A DNA stretch of 64,000 bases from Sutcliffiella horikoshii (GTDB taxonomy: Bacteria > Bacillota > Bacilli > Bacillales > Bacillaceae_I). The stretch spans positions 3,514,001 through 3,578,000 of the forward strand of contig NZ_CP082918.1 of NCBI RefSeq assembly GCF_019931755.1, read 5' to 3'. The translations under genes and the position numbers were made by a program. The notes beneath the pieces were generated by a model. That model was not told the origin of the DNA. It was given only the letters and a program-made list of their open reading frames with translations, and ran no database searches. Below, piece after piece: positions 63,540 through 64,000 of the stretch. Within the stretch, counting starts at the first letter, position 1. Each line of letters opens with the position of its first letter.

Positions 63540-64000
63540 CTACTGAGTAGTTTTTAAATAGATGTGTTTGTGTATTAAGCCCAAAAATAAACAGAAAATA
63601 GTAAAATAATAAAACCACCCCTGCATAATCGGCTCTAGTAAAAATGTTACAATCATCGCAGTAAAACAGGATATAACTAATCCTTTTAAAAATACTGGTA
63701 AATCACTTTTAAGGAATGTCCTTAATGAAATTAATCCCAATAGAGAAAAAATAACTAACAAGACGAAAGGTATCAATCCTGCATCGTATCCCACATCGAG
63801 CCAAAGATTGTGAGCATAGTTTAATGATAACTCTGTTTTCCTTCCGCCAGATGGATAGCTGAACATACCTTTAAAAGATTCGCCCCAGGCTGTAAAACGA
63901 GGATCATCAATAGCCGAGAAGTTTCTCATTCTATTTCCGATAGTAGTGCTGAACCATTTGTCTTTAACTCCAAATATGTTTCCAATGAATAACAGAAAAC
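63540..64000 (-). CDS. O-antigen ligase-like membrane protein (5' end outside window)
   Basis: The frame runs open to the window edge, so only the C-terminal 153 residues are seen. LSLNYAHNLWLDVGYDAGLI is the conserved region of O-antigen ligase/polymerase (Wzy/WaaL-like) proteins, followed by hydrophobic helices. It is a surface polysaccharide gene outside the prophage, so the prophage right end lies at about 63341-63470. Confidence 0.82.
   Translation of the reverse strand, partial: FLLFIGNIFGVKDKWFSTTIGNRMRNFSAIDDPRFTAWGESFKGMFSYPSGGRKTELSLNYAHNLWLDVGYDAGLIPFVLLVIFSLLGLISLRTFLKSDLPVFLKGLVISCFTAMIVTFLLEPIMQGWFYYFTIFCLFLGLIHKHIYLKTTQ

Overview
The window is chromosomal DNA of an endospore-forming Bacillaceae (Bacillus/Sutcliffiella-like; genus is an inference). 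From about 6.6 to 48.7 kb the gene order follows the Bacillus subtilis yui-yum-yut-yun region: bioY(yuiG), yuiF, yuiE(pepA), yuiD, yuiC, yuiB, yuiA, yumB, yumC, yutM, dapF, yutK, yuzB, yutJ, yuzD, yutI, thrB-thrC-hom, yutH, yutG, yutF, yutE, yutD, yutC, lipA, lytH, yunC, yunD, yunF. Sporulation and germination genes (yutH, yutC, lytH, a gerABC operon) confirm a spore former. No rRNA, tRNA or CRISPR array was seen.

Layout. 1-4.2 kb: the end of an ABC-2 type permease with a degenerate M1-peptidase-like domain, an ECF sigma factor, a six-helix membrane protein and an ABC ATPase, in one tight operon. 4.3-6.6 kb: two overlapping SEDS (FtsW/RodA) glycosyltransferase genes. 6.7-24.7 kb: bioY under a clear BirA operator, transporters, aminopeptidase, redox enzymes (yumB, yumC), Fe-S carrier, dapF and a NupC transporter. 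24.7-40.3 kb: yutJ, NifU-like yutI, the threonine operon with a consensus SigA promoter, c-di-GMP phosphodiesterase, lipA and lytH. 40.7-49.5 kb: a two-component NSS transporter (metPS) whose 34-residue subunit is easily missed, a lysine riboswitch in front of an NhaC-type transporter, an HD-GYP protein, and yunC/D/F. 49.5-54.4 kb: gerABC and a partly decayed yoaS-yozG-yoaT operon. 54.6-63.3 kb: a truncated prophage (tail endopeptidase, holin, XhlA, amidase) interrupted by a group IIC-type intron. It also carries a block of small ribbon-helix-helix-like genes dense in the palindrome GACGTC, and a four-gene cargo operon pairing a 34-residue cationic peptide with a UPF0489 (peptide-arginase-like) enzyme. 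63.5-64 kb: the end of an O-antigen-ligase-like gene running off the window.

Two repeat systems stand out. Six copies (five full, about 355 bp, and one half copy) of a twin-hairpin intergenic element all lie in the same orientation at gene 3' ends. Separately, a 52-bp hairpin-bearing tandem array sits between yutK and dapF.

The best candidates for undescribed biology are the peptide plus UPF0489 cargo operon and the GACGTC-rich RHH block. Start codons were moved from the longest ORF wherever a ribosome binding site clearly chose an internal start; such cases are stated.
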